A DNA stretch of 64,000 nucleotides from Massilia sp. Root351 (GTDB lineage: Bacteria > Pseudomonadota > Gammaproteobacteria > Burkholderiales > Burkholderiaceae_D). Positions 52,245-61,760 of this stretch are shown piece after piece (positions within the stretch are counted from its first letter, which is position 1; each line of letters opens with the position of its first letter). The position numbers and the translations under genes are program-made. The notes under the pieces were generated by a model, which searched no databases, was not told the origin of the DNA, and was given only the letters and a program-made list of their open reading frames with translations. The DNA lies in contig NZ_LMDJ01000031.1 in assembly GCF_001425045.1 (NCBI RefSeq), forward strand, positions 529,232 to 593,231, written 5' to 3'.

Positions 52245-52445
52245 ATGAAGATGATCATCGAGCAGCTCGCGCAGCAGGCCCGCAGCGGGCGGGAGCCCGG
52301 CCGCCAGCGGGAACGCCAGAGCGAAGCGTTCCAGGCCGCCATCGATTTCTACCGGCTGGATGTCGGCCACGGCCCGCGGCCGGCCCGGCCGGTCCCGGTT
52401 GACGCCGGGGAGCCGGCGCCGCCCGTCATCCATCCGAACACATAA
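52245..52445 (+). CDS. small hypothetical protein
   Basis: A 66-residue hydrophilic protein with AGGAGG six bases before the ATG. A charged N-terminal helix (MIIEQLAQQARSGREPGRQR) and a proline-rich tail. It lies between tolC-like and chemoreceptor genes on the same strand, 12 bases before the latter, so it is probably co-transcribed. No family recognised. Confidence 0.6.
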   Translation: MKMIIEQLAQQARSGREPGRQRERQSEAFQAAIDFYRLDVGHGPRPARPVPVDAGEPAPPVIHPNT

Positions 52446-52457
52446 CAAGAGAGCAGC

Positions 52458-54104
52458 ATGCGACTCAATCTCCCCCTCTACGACAACGAGCACCAACTGG
52501 CCGATGGCAGGTACCTCGTCTCCAAGACGGACCTCAAGGGCCGGATCACCTACGTGAACCCGTATTTCATCGAAGTGAGCGGCTTCACGGAAGAAGAGCT
52601 GATCGGCGTGCCGCACAACCTGGTGCGCCATCCGGACATGCCGTCCGAAGCCTTCCACGATATGTGGCGCACGCTGCGTGCCGGCCTGCCGTGGAACGGC
52701 CTGGTGAAAAACCGCCGCAAGGATGGCGGCTATTACTGGGTCGAGGCCAGCGCCACGCCGCTGCGGGAGGGCGGCGTGGTGACGGGCTACCTGTCGGTGC
52801 GCTGCAAGCCGGCGCCCGGGGCGGCGGAAGCCGCAGAGCGGCTCTACCGCAGCATCCGGCGGGGCAATCCGGAGCGGCTGGCGCTGCGCCAGGGCCAAGT
52901 GCTGCGCACCGGCTTGGCCGGGCTGGCGGCGCGCGTGCTGGGTTCCTCGCTGCGCTGGCGCGTGGCCGGCGCGCTGGCGGCCATCGCCATGCTGTTTGCC
53001 GCCGTAGGCGTGGCCGGGCTGACGCAGCTCTGCGGGCGCCTGGGCGCCTTCTTCACCGCGGCCGGCGCGCTTGGCGTGGCCGCTATCGCACTGCTGGAGT
53101 TCACGGTGCGGCACGGCGTCGGCATCCCCATGCAAAGGGCGGTCGAGGCAGCGCGCGCCATCGCAGGCGGGGACCTGAGCGGCACTATCGCCACCGGCCG
53201 CCGCGACGACGTGGGCCAGATGCTGCGCGCCATGCAGCAGATGAACGTCAACTTGGTGGCCATGATGGGCGACGTGCGCGGCAACGTGGACACCATGGCT
53301 GCCGCCACGCGCGAGATCGCCGACGGCAATGCGGACCTGGCGATGCGCACCGAGCGGCAGGCCGCCGGCCTGGAGGACACTGCCTCCAGCATGGAGCAGC
53401 TGGCGCTGGCCGTGCGCCAGAACGCCGGCAACGCCCGGGTGGCCAGCCAGCTGGTGGGGCAGGCCACGGCGGTAGCCGCGCGCGGCGGCGAAGCCGTGGC
53501 GCGGGTGGGCGCGACGATGGCCGAGATCAGCAGGGCCGGCAAGCGCATCGAGGACATCATCAGCCTGATCGACGGCATCGCCTTCCAGACCAACCTGCTG
53601 GCCTTGAACGCCTCGGTGGAGGCGGCCAAGGCCGGCGAGCAGGGGCGGGGCTTTGCCGTGGTGGCGTGCGAGGTGCGGGCGCTGGCGCAGCGCTCGGCGG
53701 CGGCCGCCAAGGAGATCAAGCAGCTGATCGACGACACCGTGCAGCGCCTGGAGGCGGGCAACCGCCAAGTGGCCGAAGCCGGCGAGACCATGGAGAGCAT
53801 CGTCGCCTCGGTGCGCCAGGTGGACGGCATCATGGCCGACATGGCCGAGGCCAGCGCGGAGCAGAGCAGCGGCATTGACCAGATCAACCACGCCGTGGCC
53901 GACATGGACCGCAACACCCAGCAGAACGCCGCCATGGTGGAGCAGTCGGCGCAGGCTGCCAACAGCCTGCGCGAACAGGCCGAGCGCCTGCGCGCGGCCA
54001 TCGCGGTGTTTAAGCTGACGGCGCCCGCTGCGCCGAACGGCCGCGTGGTGCTACCGTTTCAGCCCGGCACCCGGCCAGTCAGTTCGCAGCGATTGCACCG
54101 ATAA
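52458..54104 (+). CDS. PAS-containing methyl-accepting chemotaxis protein (Aer-like)
   Basis: A 548-residue chemoreceptor. The N-terminal PAS domain (residues 10-110: YVNPYFIEVSGFTEEELIG, HPDMPSEAFHDMW) suggests redox or ligand sensing. Two membrane segments near 170-215 are followed by a HAMP-like linker. The signalling domain has the conserved hairpin tip (FQTNLLALNASVEAAKAGEQ, then GRGFAVVACEVRALAQRSA). It would signal to CheA/CheW. Confidence 0.93.
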   Translation: MRLNLPLYDNEHQLADGRYLVSKTDLKGRITYVNPYFIEVSGFTEEELIGVPHNLVRHPDMPSEAFHDMWRTLRAGLPWNGLVKNRRKDGGYYWVEASATPLREGGVVTGYLSVRCKPAPGAAEAAERLYRSIRRGNPERLALRQGQVLRTGLAGLAARVLGSSLRWRVAGALAAIAMLFAAVGVAGLTQLCGRLGAFFTAAGALGVAAIALLEFTVRHGVGIPMQRAVEAARAIAGGDLSGTIATGRRDDVGQMLRAMQQMNVNLVAMMGDVRGNVDTMAAATREIADGNADLAMRTERQAAGLEDTASSMEQLALAVRQNAGNARVASQLVGQATAVAARGGEAVARVGATMAEISRAGKRIEDIISLIDGIAFQTNLLALNASVEAAKAGEQGRGFAVVACEVRALAQRSAAAAKEIKQLIDDTVQRLEAGNRQVAEAGETMESIVASVRQVDGIMADMAEASAEQSSGIDQINHAVADMDRNTQQNAAMVEQSAQAANSLREQAERLRAAIAVFKLTAPAAPNGRVVLPFQPGTRPVSSQRLHR

Positions 54105-54111
54105 GCGTTGC

Positions 54112-54315
54112 CTGCACGACGGGTGCCTGGCGCACATGTTCGCGATTGGCTACGTCACTACAAGAAGAACCTGCGACGGGGAACTGTTCGTGCGCACAGG
54201 TCGTAGCGGAGGCGCGTTGTATCCAAAGATGGATGTCGCGCGGATCGGATTGCTGAGCGGGGACAAGTTGCTGCGCCTGGTAAGGAAGCGGGTGCTCGAT
54301 GACAGGTCGCTGTAG
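54112..54315 (+). pseudogene. C-terminal fragment of a third Mrr-type copy
   Basis: Reads CLAHMFAIGYVTTRRTCDGE then LFVRTGRSGGALYPKMDVAR and GLLSGDKLLRLVRKRVLDDR, matching only the last 65 residues of the 41879-42556 protein. The nuclease active site is absent. It starts just after the chemoreceptor stop. Confidence 0.75.
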
Positions 54316-54543
54316 CGCCGGCAGCCCACTGTCTCGCTATGGTTGAGTGACACGTCAGCGCCGGTGGAATCGACCTTGCTGCCACCGGTGCTGGCGCCGA
54401 CGCGCAGCGGCACTGGACCAATGTGGTGACCGGCGGGCTGATATCGGTTACGCTGCTTAAGCTGTTAGTGTTGTCCGCGCAATATATGCGTTTCGCAAAG
54501 CGGTTCAAACCAGCCGCTTCACCCAAATTTCCGGGAGTAAATC

Positions 54544-55253
54544 ATGTCCGATTGCTGCGATGACAGTTGCGCGTCGAGCAAGCCGCCAGTCGATCCCCGC
54601 TACCGGCGCATCTTGTGGGTGGCGTTGTTCATCAATGCCGCGATGTTCGGTGTGGAGCTGCTGGGCGGATTGCGCGCCGATTCGGTGTCGCTGCTGGCCG
54701 ACGCGATCGACTTCTTTGGCGATGCCACCAACTACGGGTTGTCCTTGTTCGCGCTCGGCATGGCCGCCGTGTGGCGCTCGCGTGCTGCGCTGGCCAAGGG
54801 CTTCATGATGGGCGCCTACGGCGTTCTCGTGTTGGGAAATGCCGCGTGGAGTATCGCCGTCGGTACCGCTCCCGACCCGCCACCATGGGTGTCATCGGTT
54901 CCATCGCCCTGGCCGCGAACGGCTCAGTCGCACTCTTGCTCTATGCCTTCCGCGATGGCGACGCCAATATGCGCTCGGTGTGGCTGTGTTCGCGCAACGA
55001 TGCGATCGGCAACGTCGCGGTCATGCTGGCCGTGCTTGGCGTGTTCGGTACCGGGACCAGTTGGCCGGACCTGGGCGTGGCGGGGGTGATGGCCGTGCTG
55101 GGGCTGACGGCGGCCCGCACCGTCATCGCGCAATCGCGCCTGAACTGCAAGAAGGCGTCGAACCCTGTGGATCGGCGGACGCTCCACCATCCCAATTCGT
55201 GGGTGCCGAACAGTCCCGATGGGACGCGCGCTACGGAATTGAAACGCCGCTAG
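54544..55253 (+). pseudogene. cation diffusion facilitator transporter, frameshifted
   Basis: The N-terminal half is in one frame (LFINAAMFGVELLGGLRADS, then LLADAIDFFGDATNYGLSL; D-F-x-x-D metal site) and the second half in another (GSIALAANGSVALLLYAFRD, WLCSRNDAIGNVAVMLA). The break is near 54875-54890, around a run of C and G; a one-base loss or two-base gain would explain it. The last 40 residues do not look like a CDF end. Either a true pseudogene or a sequencing slip. Confidence 0.82.
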
Positions 55254-55391
55254 GAATCAGTTCGGCCCCGGGGGAAGCAAATCTTGGGGACAATCGAAAA
55301 ACAGAAGGTAAAGCTCGGAGTTTTCAGTTGACCTTGCCGGTCCCAGTGGCGTTAAACTATCCGCGTCTCTGTCGAATGCGGAGGATATAAC

Positions 55392-55769
55392 GTGATCAGC
55401 AAGGAATGTTGGGAACAAATAACCCAAATGGCTGCGACAGGCATATCGATCTCTGCGATTGCCCGCGAGCTGGATCTGGACCGCAAGACGGTACGGGTCG
55501 CAGTGCGCAAGCAGCAGTGGGCACCGTACCGGCGCGAGCAGAGCGTGACGCTGCTACTGGCACCGTATCAAGCCTGGCTCAAGGAACGGCCGCCCAATGT
55601 TAACTACTCGGCGCGCATCTTGTTTCAGGAACTGCAGCAGCAAGGATACCGCGGCAGTTACGACACGGTAAAACTGGCGGTGCGCCCCTTGCGTAGCGTT
55701 GGCGCTCTGGAGTTCCCGGCGCAGTGCCATTACGATGCCGCGCCAGGGCAGCAAGCGCCAGTCGACTGA
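55392..55769 (+). pseudogene. IS21-family transposase IstA, N-terminal stub
   Basis: 125 residues beginning with a GTG after GGAGG. GISISAIARELDLDRKTVR is the IstA helix-turn-helix and YSARILFQELQQQGYRGSY the following conserved part. The reading frame ends after PLRSVGALEFPAQC, before the DDE domain, and no istB is seen. A relic only. Confidence 0.85.
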
Positions 55770-56063
55770 GCCGGTTAAGGACTGCAGCGCGGAACGGAAT
55801 TCACATTGGTGCTTTTGCCCGCAAGGCGGTCACGCCCTTCATCTCGCTTTTCCGGGATAAGGCCTGGCGGTACCCCTGCCGTTGGCGCCGTGCGCATCGC
55901 CATCAGCCTGTGACGTGTAGCCGACAATCCCCGGAAGATCTGTTCGCGCATGGATGGCGAAATTGGTGTACTTTTTGACACAGGCCAACATAAAAATCTT
56001 AAAACCAAAAACAAGTATTGCCTTGCAGTGTGCTACTGTGAAAGGCTATGCAGAGCATATCGC

Positions 56064-56345
56064 ATGAAGGCCAAGTCCGTATCATGGCTGCTCGTCGCTT
56101 GCAAAGCCATTGGTGTTTTTGGAGGAGACTTGGGCCATTTTTCTGCTCAGGCAGCGCAATGCTTCGCACTGCCTGGTCGCAATCCTGATCGGCGCGTCAA
56201 TACAGCCTTGGCTACCGTGGTCAGCCACGGATTCGACTTGCATTTCAAGGCAGGGTACCAGGCGTCCACCATCTACCTGAGAGCGCACGGCGTACCGGCT
56301 GCCGTTATCGTGCGCTTGATTAATTACGACCGCCGTCGCGGGTAG
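56064..56345 (+). CDS. hypothetical protein, doubtful
   Basis: A 93-residue frame with GC-rich third positions that looks coding (TALATVVSHGFDLHFKAGYQ, then VPAAVIVRLINYDRRRG). The ribosome-binding site is weak and the start uncertain (open to 55950). No family recognised. Confidence 0.45.
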   Translation: MKAKSVSWLLVACKAIGVFGGDLGHFSAQAAQCFALPGRNPDRRVNTALATVVSHGFDLHFKAGYQASTIYLRAHGVPAAVIVRLINYDRRRG

Positions 56346-56419
56346 CCAGCGGCACGGCAGCGCTGCACGGACGAGGCCGCAAACCATAGCCCCATGGCGC
56401 TTTTTACGGGAGGCCCGCA

Positions 56420-56635
56420 ATGTCCATCTATCGCCCCGAAGGGCGGGCCGCGTATCGCGACTTCGCCGTGGCGCTCGCGGAGGAGCAGGCCGTCGCCTAC
56501 GAATTAAGCGAATGTGTCAAAGTCGAGGTCTACAGCCTGATGGCGCGTGACTTGTTTGACCGGATGACGGCCGCGCATGCGAAAACCGCCGCGGCTTTCG
56601 CAGCGGTGCAGTGCTTCCAATATGAGAAGGGCTAA
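56420..56635 (+). CDS. small hypothetical protein
   Basis: A 71-residue helical protein (YRDFAVALAEEQAVAYELSE) with GGGAGG before the ATG. No known domain. Confidence 0.6.
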   Translation: MSIYRPEGRAAYRDFAVALAEEQAVAYELSECVKVEVYSLMARDLFDRMTAAHAKTAAAFAAVQCFQYEKG

Positions 56636-56829
56636 GCGCCAGACGTTCTCGGCTGAGCGGAATTCACCATGCCGGCACCGAGGGGACCTGGTGGCACTGC
56701 GCCGGTCGCCTGCATGGCAGCGCCGCCAGCTTATTCGAAGCTGCCGGGACGCAGAATGGTGATTTCGTTCCCTACCCGGAGTGCGTTGAATGCGACACCC
56801 TTTGTGGGAAACCCGGTCGCCGCCGTGAA

Positions 56830-57057
56830 TTATCGCTGATAACGGCGCCGCTCGTATGGTGGGTGCTCGCTGTGCACCCGTTCAAGCACGTAGGGGGGGA
56901 AGGCCTGTTCGATATGGAAGTGTTTGCCGACCCAGATGCAGAATATTGCCGGCGCGGGACCCTCATCAAAAGGGTACGCTTCCACGGTGCACAGCACCTC
57001 GATCTCCGGGCCGCCGCACTTGAGGCAGACCAGGTCGCCTTCACAGAACTCATCCAT
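56830..57057 (-). CDS. DUF2158/YodC-like small protein
   Basis: A 75-residue protein; the ATG at 57057 has GGAG five bases upstream. The core CEGDLVCLKCGGPEIEVLCT followed by AYPFDEGPAPAIFCIW follows the YodC-like pattern (G-D-V-V-x-L-K-S-G-G-P ... C-x-W). The gene at 58203-58694 carries the same core as its C-terminal part. Confidence 0.75.
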   Translation of the reverse strand: MDEFCEGDLVCLKCGGPEIEVLCTVEAYPFDEGPAPAIFCIWVGKHFHIEQAFPPYVLERVHSEHPPYERRRYQR

Positions 57058-57243
57058 GCGTGCTCCGCAAACGGTCAAAGGTTGATACCAAAATTATAGT
57101 CTAGCGTATGAGAAGTTGTGTGCTGGATAGCGCTCACTAATGGTGGGCGTGCAACAGGAGTGGACACCCTGCAAAGTTGGGGGGCGCTGGCCGATCCCAT
57201 CGTTTTGCTCGACGGCGTAGCCGTAGGCTACGGTGAGAATGTC

Positions 57244-57486
57244 CTAGTCCATGGCGACAATGTCCAGCCTGACGACGTTTAAGGACTGATCGAGGAATTC
57301 GAAATAGCGCGTGTCGCCGTCGCTGAAAGCCTGTACCTCGACGTCGCTATCCTTCAGTTTGTGGCTGCAGCGACGAAGCGGCGGAAGGGCTGCCGGATGG
57401 GGTTTGTTGGCGGGGACGAGGGTGTCCGTTTCGATCACTACGTACAGCGTGTTGTTGGCGTCGACTGTCACAATTTCCCTGCTCAT
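57244..57486 (-). CDS. small hypothetical protein
   Basis: An 80-residue acidic protein (IVTVDANNTLYVVIETDTLV) with AAAGGGAG before the ATG. It probably forms a small beta domain. Unknown family. Confidence 0.6.
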   Translation of the reverse strand: MSREIVTVDANNTLYVVIETDTLVPANKPHPAALPPLRRCSHKLKDSDVEVQAFSDGDTRYFEFLDQSLNVVRLDIVAMD

Positions 57487-58202
57487 TGATGCTCCCTTTA
57501 ATTGCGCTGAGCCAATAGTATGGCCGACGGGAAGCTGGTCGAATCTATTGAATTGTCACCGCACTGTCAGGTACCCGGACGCTGCAGTGGTCGATGGGGG
57601 ACCATCAGTCGCGTCCATTCGGCCTGTGTCGAACAACGAGTACCGGTACCGGCGGGGCCTGGCCGAGCGACGCCATCACTGATCGTGGTAATGCGCCGCG
57701 CTCCGGATTGGCCGCAGGGGATGAAACGGCTACACGCCGTCAGGGAGTGCGGGGCGCGGCACAACTCGGCGCTGCAGGAGCCGCGTTGCCCGGAGACCCA
57801 AGCGGCGCCAATTGGCCACTGGGCCAACGAAAGTTTCTATGGGGCCTGTTGATCCTCCGGCCCACGCTGCGCAACAACGCCTTCGTCTGGCCCCGGCAAT
57901 TGCGCCAGCGTCCCGCCCCCAGCGCTCCCGTGCCGGCGCAGTCCGGCACGTTGCTGCCGGAAGTGCCCGCGAACCCTTGAAGCGGGGAGCGCACTGAATA
58001 GTGATGTTGATGAGGTATGGGGAGCCTTGTCGCGTGGATACGATCGTTTGCCCGCCTAAGCAACGTGGCGCAACAACTTTCCCCGGAGCGTAAAATAGTG
58101 ACGGGTGCGCACCCGGTGGGCGGACCCGATGCGGCACGCGCGCAACCGAGGACACCCGGCTGCGTGTGACCGATACCGATTGATAAGTATGGCAAGTATT
58201 CC
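57487..58202. other. 0.7-kb stretch without a convincing gene
   Basis: Overlapping GC-driven frames on both strands; none has a ribosome-binding site. A short plus-strand frame near 57735-57850 (HAVRECGARHNSALQEP) looks slightly protein-like and might be a remnant. Confidence 0.4.
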
Positions 58203-58694
58203 ATGTTGAATCTGATTGAAGAGGACCGCGCGTTTCTGCGCACCCTCGGCGCGCTGACACTCAATTCGGAAGGTGAGGAAACCCTGGTTGGCCTGACCTC
58301 GGCAGAGTCGCATCTGCTCGTCAACTTCAAAGCGAAAGCCCGCACGGCGGGAGACTTCGCTGAACGGGTCGTCTATGATCAAGTTTTGCGCCTACACTTG
58401 CGCGCCAGGCTGGACGCGCTGAACAAGACGGCCGGCTATCTGGGCGGAAGTGGCATCATCGGCTATCGTGAAGGCGACGTGGTGCGGCTCAAATGCGGTG
58501 GCCCGGCACTGGATGTCGTCGGGCTTGTCGATGCGTATCCGTTCAAGGATGGCCCCGAGCCTGGCGTATTTTGCGTGTGGGAGGAGTCGTGTTACCGATA
58601 CGAGCAGGTGTACCCGCTGTACGCGGTCGAGTCTGTCCAGCTGGCGTCCTGCAGCGCCCGGGCGGAAACCTCGGACGGCGCGAAAAAGCACTGA
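58203..58694 (+). CDS. two-part protein with C-terminal DUF2158/YodC-like domain
   Basis: 163 residues. The first 85 are a helical domain of unknown type (EEDRAFLRTLGALTLNSEGE). Residues about 88-145 repeat the YodC-like core (YREGDVVRLKCGGPALDVVG, then AYPFKDGPEPGVFCVWEE). The same core, with the unusual LKCGGP, is found alone at 56830-57057 on the other strand, so the domain has been duplicated and fused. Confidence 0.7.
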   Translation: MLNLIEEDRAFLRTLGALTLNSEGEETLVGLTSAESHLLVNFKAKARTAGDFAERVVYDQVLRLHLRARLDALNKTAGYLGGSGIIGYREGDVVRLKCGGPALDVVGLVDAYPFKDGPEPGVFCVWEESCYRYEQVYPLYAVESVQLASCSARAETSDGAKKH

Positions 58695-59133
58695 CGCTTC
58701 CGATCCTGCGTAGTCTCGTGCCGGAGGACCGGGGCGCATGGCGCCCTTTCGCCAGCCGGTAAAGGCACCGCGGTTGGGATGAAGGCGCCGTCCCGCGTTC
58801 CTGATCCATTTGGTGGCCTGCGGTTCCCATCGCATCGCGTAGTACCCAAGCCGTGCCCTTCCAGAGGCATGTCAAACGTGTTGCCCCTCCCCGAAACGCG
58901 CGCATGGTCGCGCCCGCAGCAGCGTTGCATATGGCTGCCACGATGCAACGCGCTGGCGCCCGCTGCGCCGGTGATGCGTTGGGCTGCTCGTGCGTGGTGC
59001 ACGTCTGAGGCCCCGAAATCGTGGCGCTGCTGTGACAATCGGTGAGAATTGAAAAATATTAAAAAGATACCATGGTGGGGCACGGCGATTTTTAGCGGCA
59101 CGACCGTCGCATCATTCACCGGGGGAGGCGCAC
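58695..59133. other. 0.44-kb stretch without a convincing gene
   Basis: No good ORF. The last 80 bases before the protease-nuclease gene are AT-rich (GAGAATTGAAAAATATTAAA) and may contain its promoter. Confidence 0.45.
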
Positions 59134-61170
59134 ATGGGCAAGAAAGAGCTTTGGCAGCGGGCGGCACAGCGTTGGATCGACAGGATGGGCTTGCGCGGCA
59201 CCGAGCCGCCGGAACGGGTGCAGAAGCGGCTGGACCATTTGGCGGAAGTGGCCACCAAGGCGACCGTCGAGACGCGATTGCCAGCGTCCGGTGTCGCCTT
59301 GCCGCTGGTGAGCAAGATCGGCCTGGAGCGCGTGATCAACAAAAGCGATTTCCTGGACATCAATTTCCTCGAGAACGCCCTCGCGGTGTCGCGCTCCATC
59401 GGGCGGGTCCATATCCGCGACGCCGGCGGCCACACGCTCGGCTTCGGCACCGGCTTTCTGGTGTCGCCTTCGCTGCTGATGACCAACAACCATGTGCTCG
59501 CGAGCGCCGCCGACGCGGCCCACAGCGTGATCGAGTTCGACTACCAGAACGACAGGACCGGCCGGTCGTTGCCGGTGGTCAGTTTCGCGCTGGAGCCGGG
59601 GCGGCTGTTCATCACCGATCCGGGACTCGACTTTTCGCTGGTGGCGGTGCGGCCGCTGTCGGCTGACGGGATAGCGCTGCAGCGCTATGGCTGGTCGCGC
59701 TTGCTCGGCATGGAAGGCAAGGCGCTGATCGGCGATGCGCTGAACATCATCCAGCACCCGCGCGGCGAGGTGAAGCAGCTGGTGCTGCGCTCGAACGAAC
59801 TGGTGGACGTGTTTGACAATTTTCTCCACTACGTGACCGACACGGAACCCGGCTCGTCCGGCGCCGCCGTGTTCAACGACCAGTGGGAGATCGTCGCGTT
59901 GCACCACAGCGGTGTGCCGGCGACCGATCCGCAGGGCAATCTCCTGGCCAGCAACGGCGGACTGTGGCACGACGGCATGGGAGAGGCCGCGCTGAAGTGG
60001 GTAGCCAACGAGGGCATCCGCGTCAGCAGCCTGGTGGCCCACCTGCGCGCGCTGCCGCTGGCCGGCAGCCAGGCCCAGCTGCTCAAGGAGCTGTTCGAGC
60101 TCGTGCCGCCGGCACCGCAGGAGCTGGCCCAGCAGGCCCAAGTCGGCGTCGGCGCCGTACTGCCTGGCGGTATTCATTCTTCGCTGCAGCTGGCGCTGGG
60201 CGGGCAGACGGTGTCCTTGCCGCTGACGATCCAGCTGCAATTCGGCCAGCCTGTGCCGCAGGCCGTCCCGGTCGCCGCGCCGGTGTCGGCGGTGGCGGCG
60301 GCCGCCGATGCCGACGCGCTGGCCGAACTGCGGGAGGCCGCCGGCCGCGAGTACTTCGACAAGGCGGCCAACGAATCGGCGCTCGGCACCTTCTACAACG
60401 GGCTGGCGCTGGCGGACGATCCCGCTGCCGCTTTCCGGCAATTGAGCGCGCTGCTCAAAGGCTCGCATAGCACGCCGCTGTCCTACAACCCGTCGCGCCA
60501 TGTCTACCCATGGGTGGACCTGCAGCCGCCCAGGCCGGACAAGACGCCCTGGCTCAAGAGCATCTACTCGGGCAAGGCCTTCGATCCGCGCGAATTCATC
60601 GCGGCCGATCGCGAGGTGGACCGGCGCCGGGAGCAACTGCGGCAACCCCTGCGCGAAAGCCTGGCACTGGGCCAGGAGTTGGCGTCGGCCGAAGAGGCGT
60701 TTCTGGAGGCCGCGCTGCCGTATAACTGCGAGCACGTGGTGCCGCAATCCTGGTTCGGCAAGCGCGAGCCGATGCGCGGCGACCTGCATCATCTGTTCGC
60801 GTGCGAAAGCGGCTGCAATAGTTTCAGGGGCAATATTCCGTACTTCGACTTTCCGGACTTCGAAGAGGTCGTGCGCAGCGACTGCGGCAAGCGCGAGACG
60901 GGGCGTTTCGAGCCCGGCGCGGGCAAGGGCGTGGCGGCGCGCGCCACCCTGTACTTCCTGCTGCGCAATCCGGGCCAGATCAACGCCACCGCCGCCGAAT
61001 ACACGGCCGACCGCATCGACACCTTGCTCGCCTGGCACGAACAGTTCCCGCCGACAGAGTATGAGCGGCACCGCAATCTGGCCATCCAGGAGCGGCAGGG
61101 CAACCGCAATCCGCTCATCGATTTCCCCGAATGGGCGCAACGGATCGACTTCACATTGGGACTGGGTTAG
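59134..61170 (+). CDS. trypsin-like protease fused to endonuclease I domain
   Basis: A 678-residue protein with GGGAGG before the ATG. Residues about 85-270 form a trypsin-like protease: TNNHVLASAA (His), DPGLDFSLVAVRPL (Asp), TDTEPGSSGAAVFNDQWEIV (Ser). A long Ala/Pro/Gln-rich linker follows. Residues about 420-670 match the EndA/endonuclease I family: NCEHVVPQSWFGKREPM, then RGDLHHLFACESGCNSFRGN, the metal-binding H-x-x-x-x and N of the beta-beta-alpha fold. No signal peptide is seen, so it would act inside the cell. A protease-controlled DNase effector is an inference. Confidence 0.85.
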   Translation: MGKKELWQRAAQRWIDRMGLRGTEPPERVQKRLDHLAEVATKATVETRLPASGVALPLVSKIGLERVINKSDFLDINFLENALAVSRSIGRVHIRDAGGHTLGFGTGFLVSPSLLMTNNHVLASAADAAHSVIEFDYQNDRTGRSLPVVSFALEPGRLFITDPGLDFSLVAVRPLSADGIALQRYGWSRLLGMEGKALIGDALNIIQHPRGEVKQLVLRSNELVDVFDNFLHYVTDTEPGSSGAAVFNDQWEIVALHHSGVPATDPQGNLLASNGGLWHDGMGEAALKWVANEGIRVSSLVAHLRALPLAGSQAQLLKELFELVPPAPQELAQQAQVGVGAVLPGGIHSSLQLALGGQTVSLPLTIQLQFGQPVPQAVPVAAPVSAVAAAADADALAELREAAGREYFDKAANESALGTFYNGLALADDPAAAFRQLSALLKGSHSTPLSYNPSRHVYPWVDLQPPRPDKTPWLKSIYSGKAFDPREFIAADREVDRRREQLRQPLRESLALGQELASAEEAFLEAALPYNCEHVVPQSWFGKREPMRGDLHHLFACESGCNSFRGNIPYFDFPDFEEVVRSDCGKRETGRFEPGAGKGVAARATLYFLLRNPGQINATAAEYTADRIDTLLAWHEQFPPTEYERHRNLAIQERQGNRNPLIDFPEWAQRIDFTLGLG

Positions 61171-61612
61171 CGCTGCGCCGGGCCGCCTGCACAGGCTGCG
61201 GTGGACGGGATGGCGCCGGTGCCGCCGGCAGCGCATGCAGGGTGCGGTCACGCGCGGCGGCGCCGAAGCCCGAGGTTCCATGCCGCGTAAAGAACATGAT
61301 ACCGACGCATGCGCGGTTTTACGGTGCACGGTGCGTCCCGGCCACCTTGAAATGGCCGCAACCTGGTGCAATGATGAAGACGCTTACTGTGGGAATCGTT
61401 CCCGCACTGCTCCCGGCGCGTGCCATCGCGGTGCCTGTCCGGGACCTTGATTGAACAAGGCGTTGCGGTCGTCACCCGTCTTCATCTTGCCGGTATCGCT
61501 GCCGGCATGGTTCTGCGCTTACTGTGCAGGATCGTCTTTGTATTACCATAGGTTGGCGCCGGCACCCTGTGCCTGCGCTCGTGGAAGCGGCATTTCGCGC
61601 TTTCCTAGGTTG
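61171..61612. other. gap after the protease-nuclease gene
   Basis: No gene seen. About 61459 repeats a stretch (GTTGCGGTCGTCACCCGTCT) also near 40084. The final 100 bases before the terminator could encode a small RNA. Confidence 0.4.
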
Positions 61613-61646
61613 AGGCCCTGATTCGTCAGAATCACGGGCCTTTTTT
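61613..61646 (+). terminator. strong rho-independent terminator
   Basis: AGGCCCTGATTC-GTCA-GAATCACGGGCCT followed by six T. A 12-base stem with one bulge and a four-base loop. No ORF ends close upstream, so it ends either a long trailer of the 59134 gene or a separate small transcript. Confidence 0.85.
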
Positions 61647-61760
61647 CTGCCCGCTCACGCGGGCCGACCCAGTGGCGCCGTTGCGGCGTGCACGGCGGGG
61701 ACACGCTTCCCGCCGATGGGAATGGCCGTCTCCGCTTTCATGTAGAAAAGGAGAGGCACC

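Noticed and set aside
56640..56830. Protein-like plus-strand frame with PECVECDTLCG
   Set aside because: It has no start codon and no stop before running antisense through the next gene; too weak to annotate.
57215..57232. Perfect hairpin CGTAGCC-GTA-GGCTACG as a terminator
   Set aside because: No T-tract follows on either strand.
59116..61371. 751-residue minus-strand ORF opposite the protease-nuclease
   Set aside because: Antisense shadow with biased composition; the plus strand carries catalytic motifs of two families.
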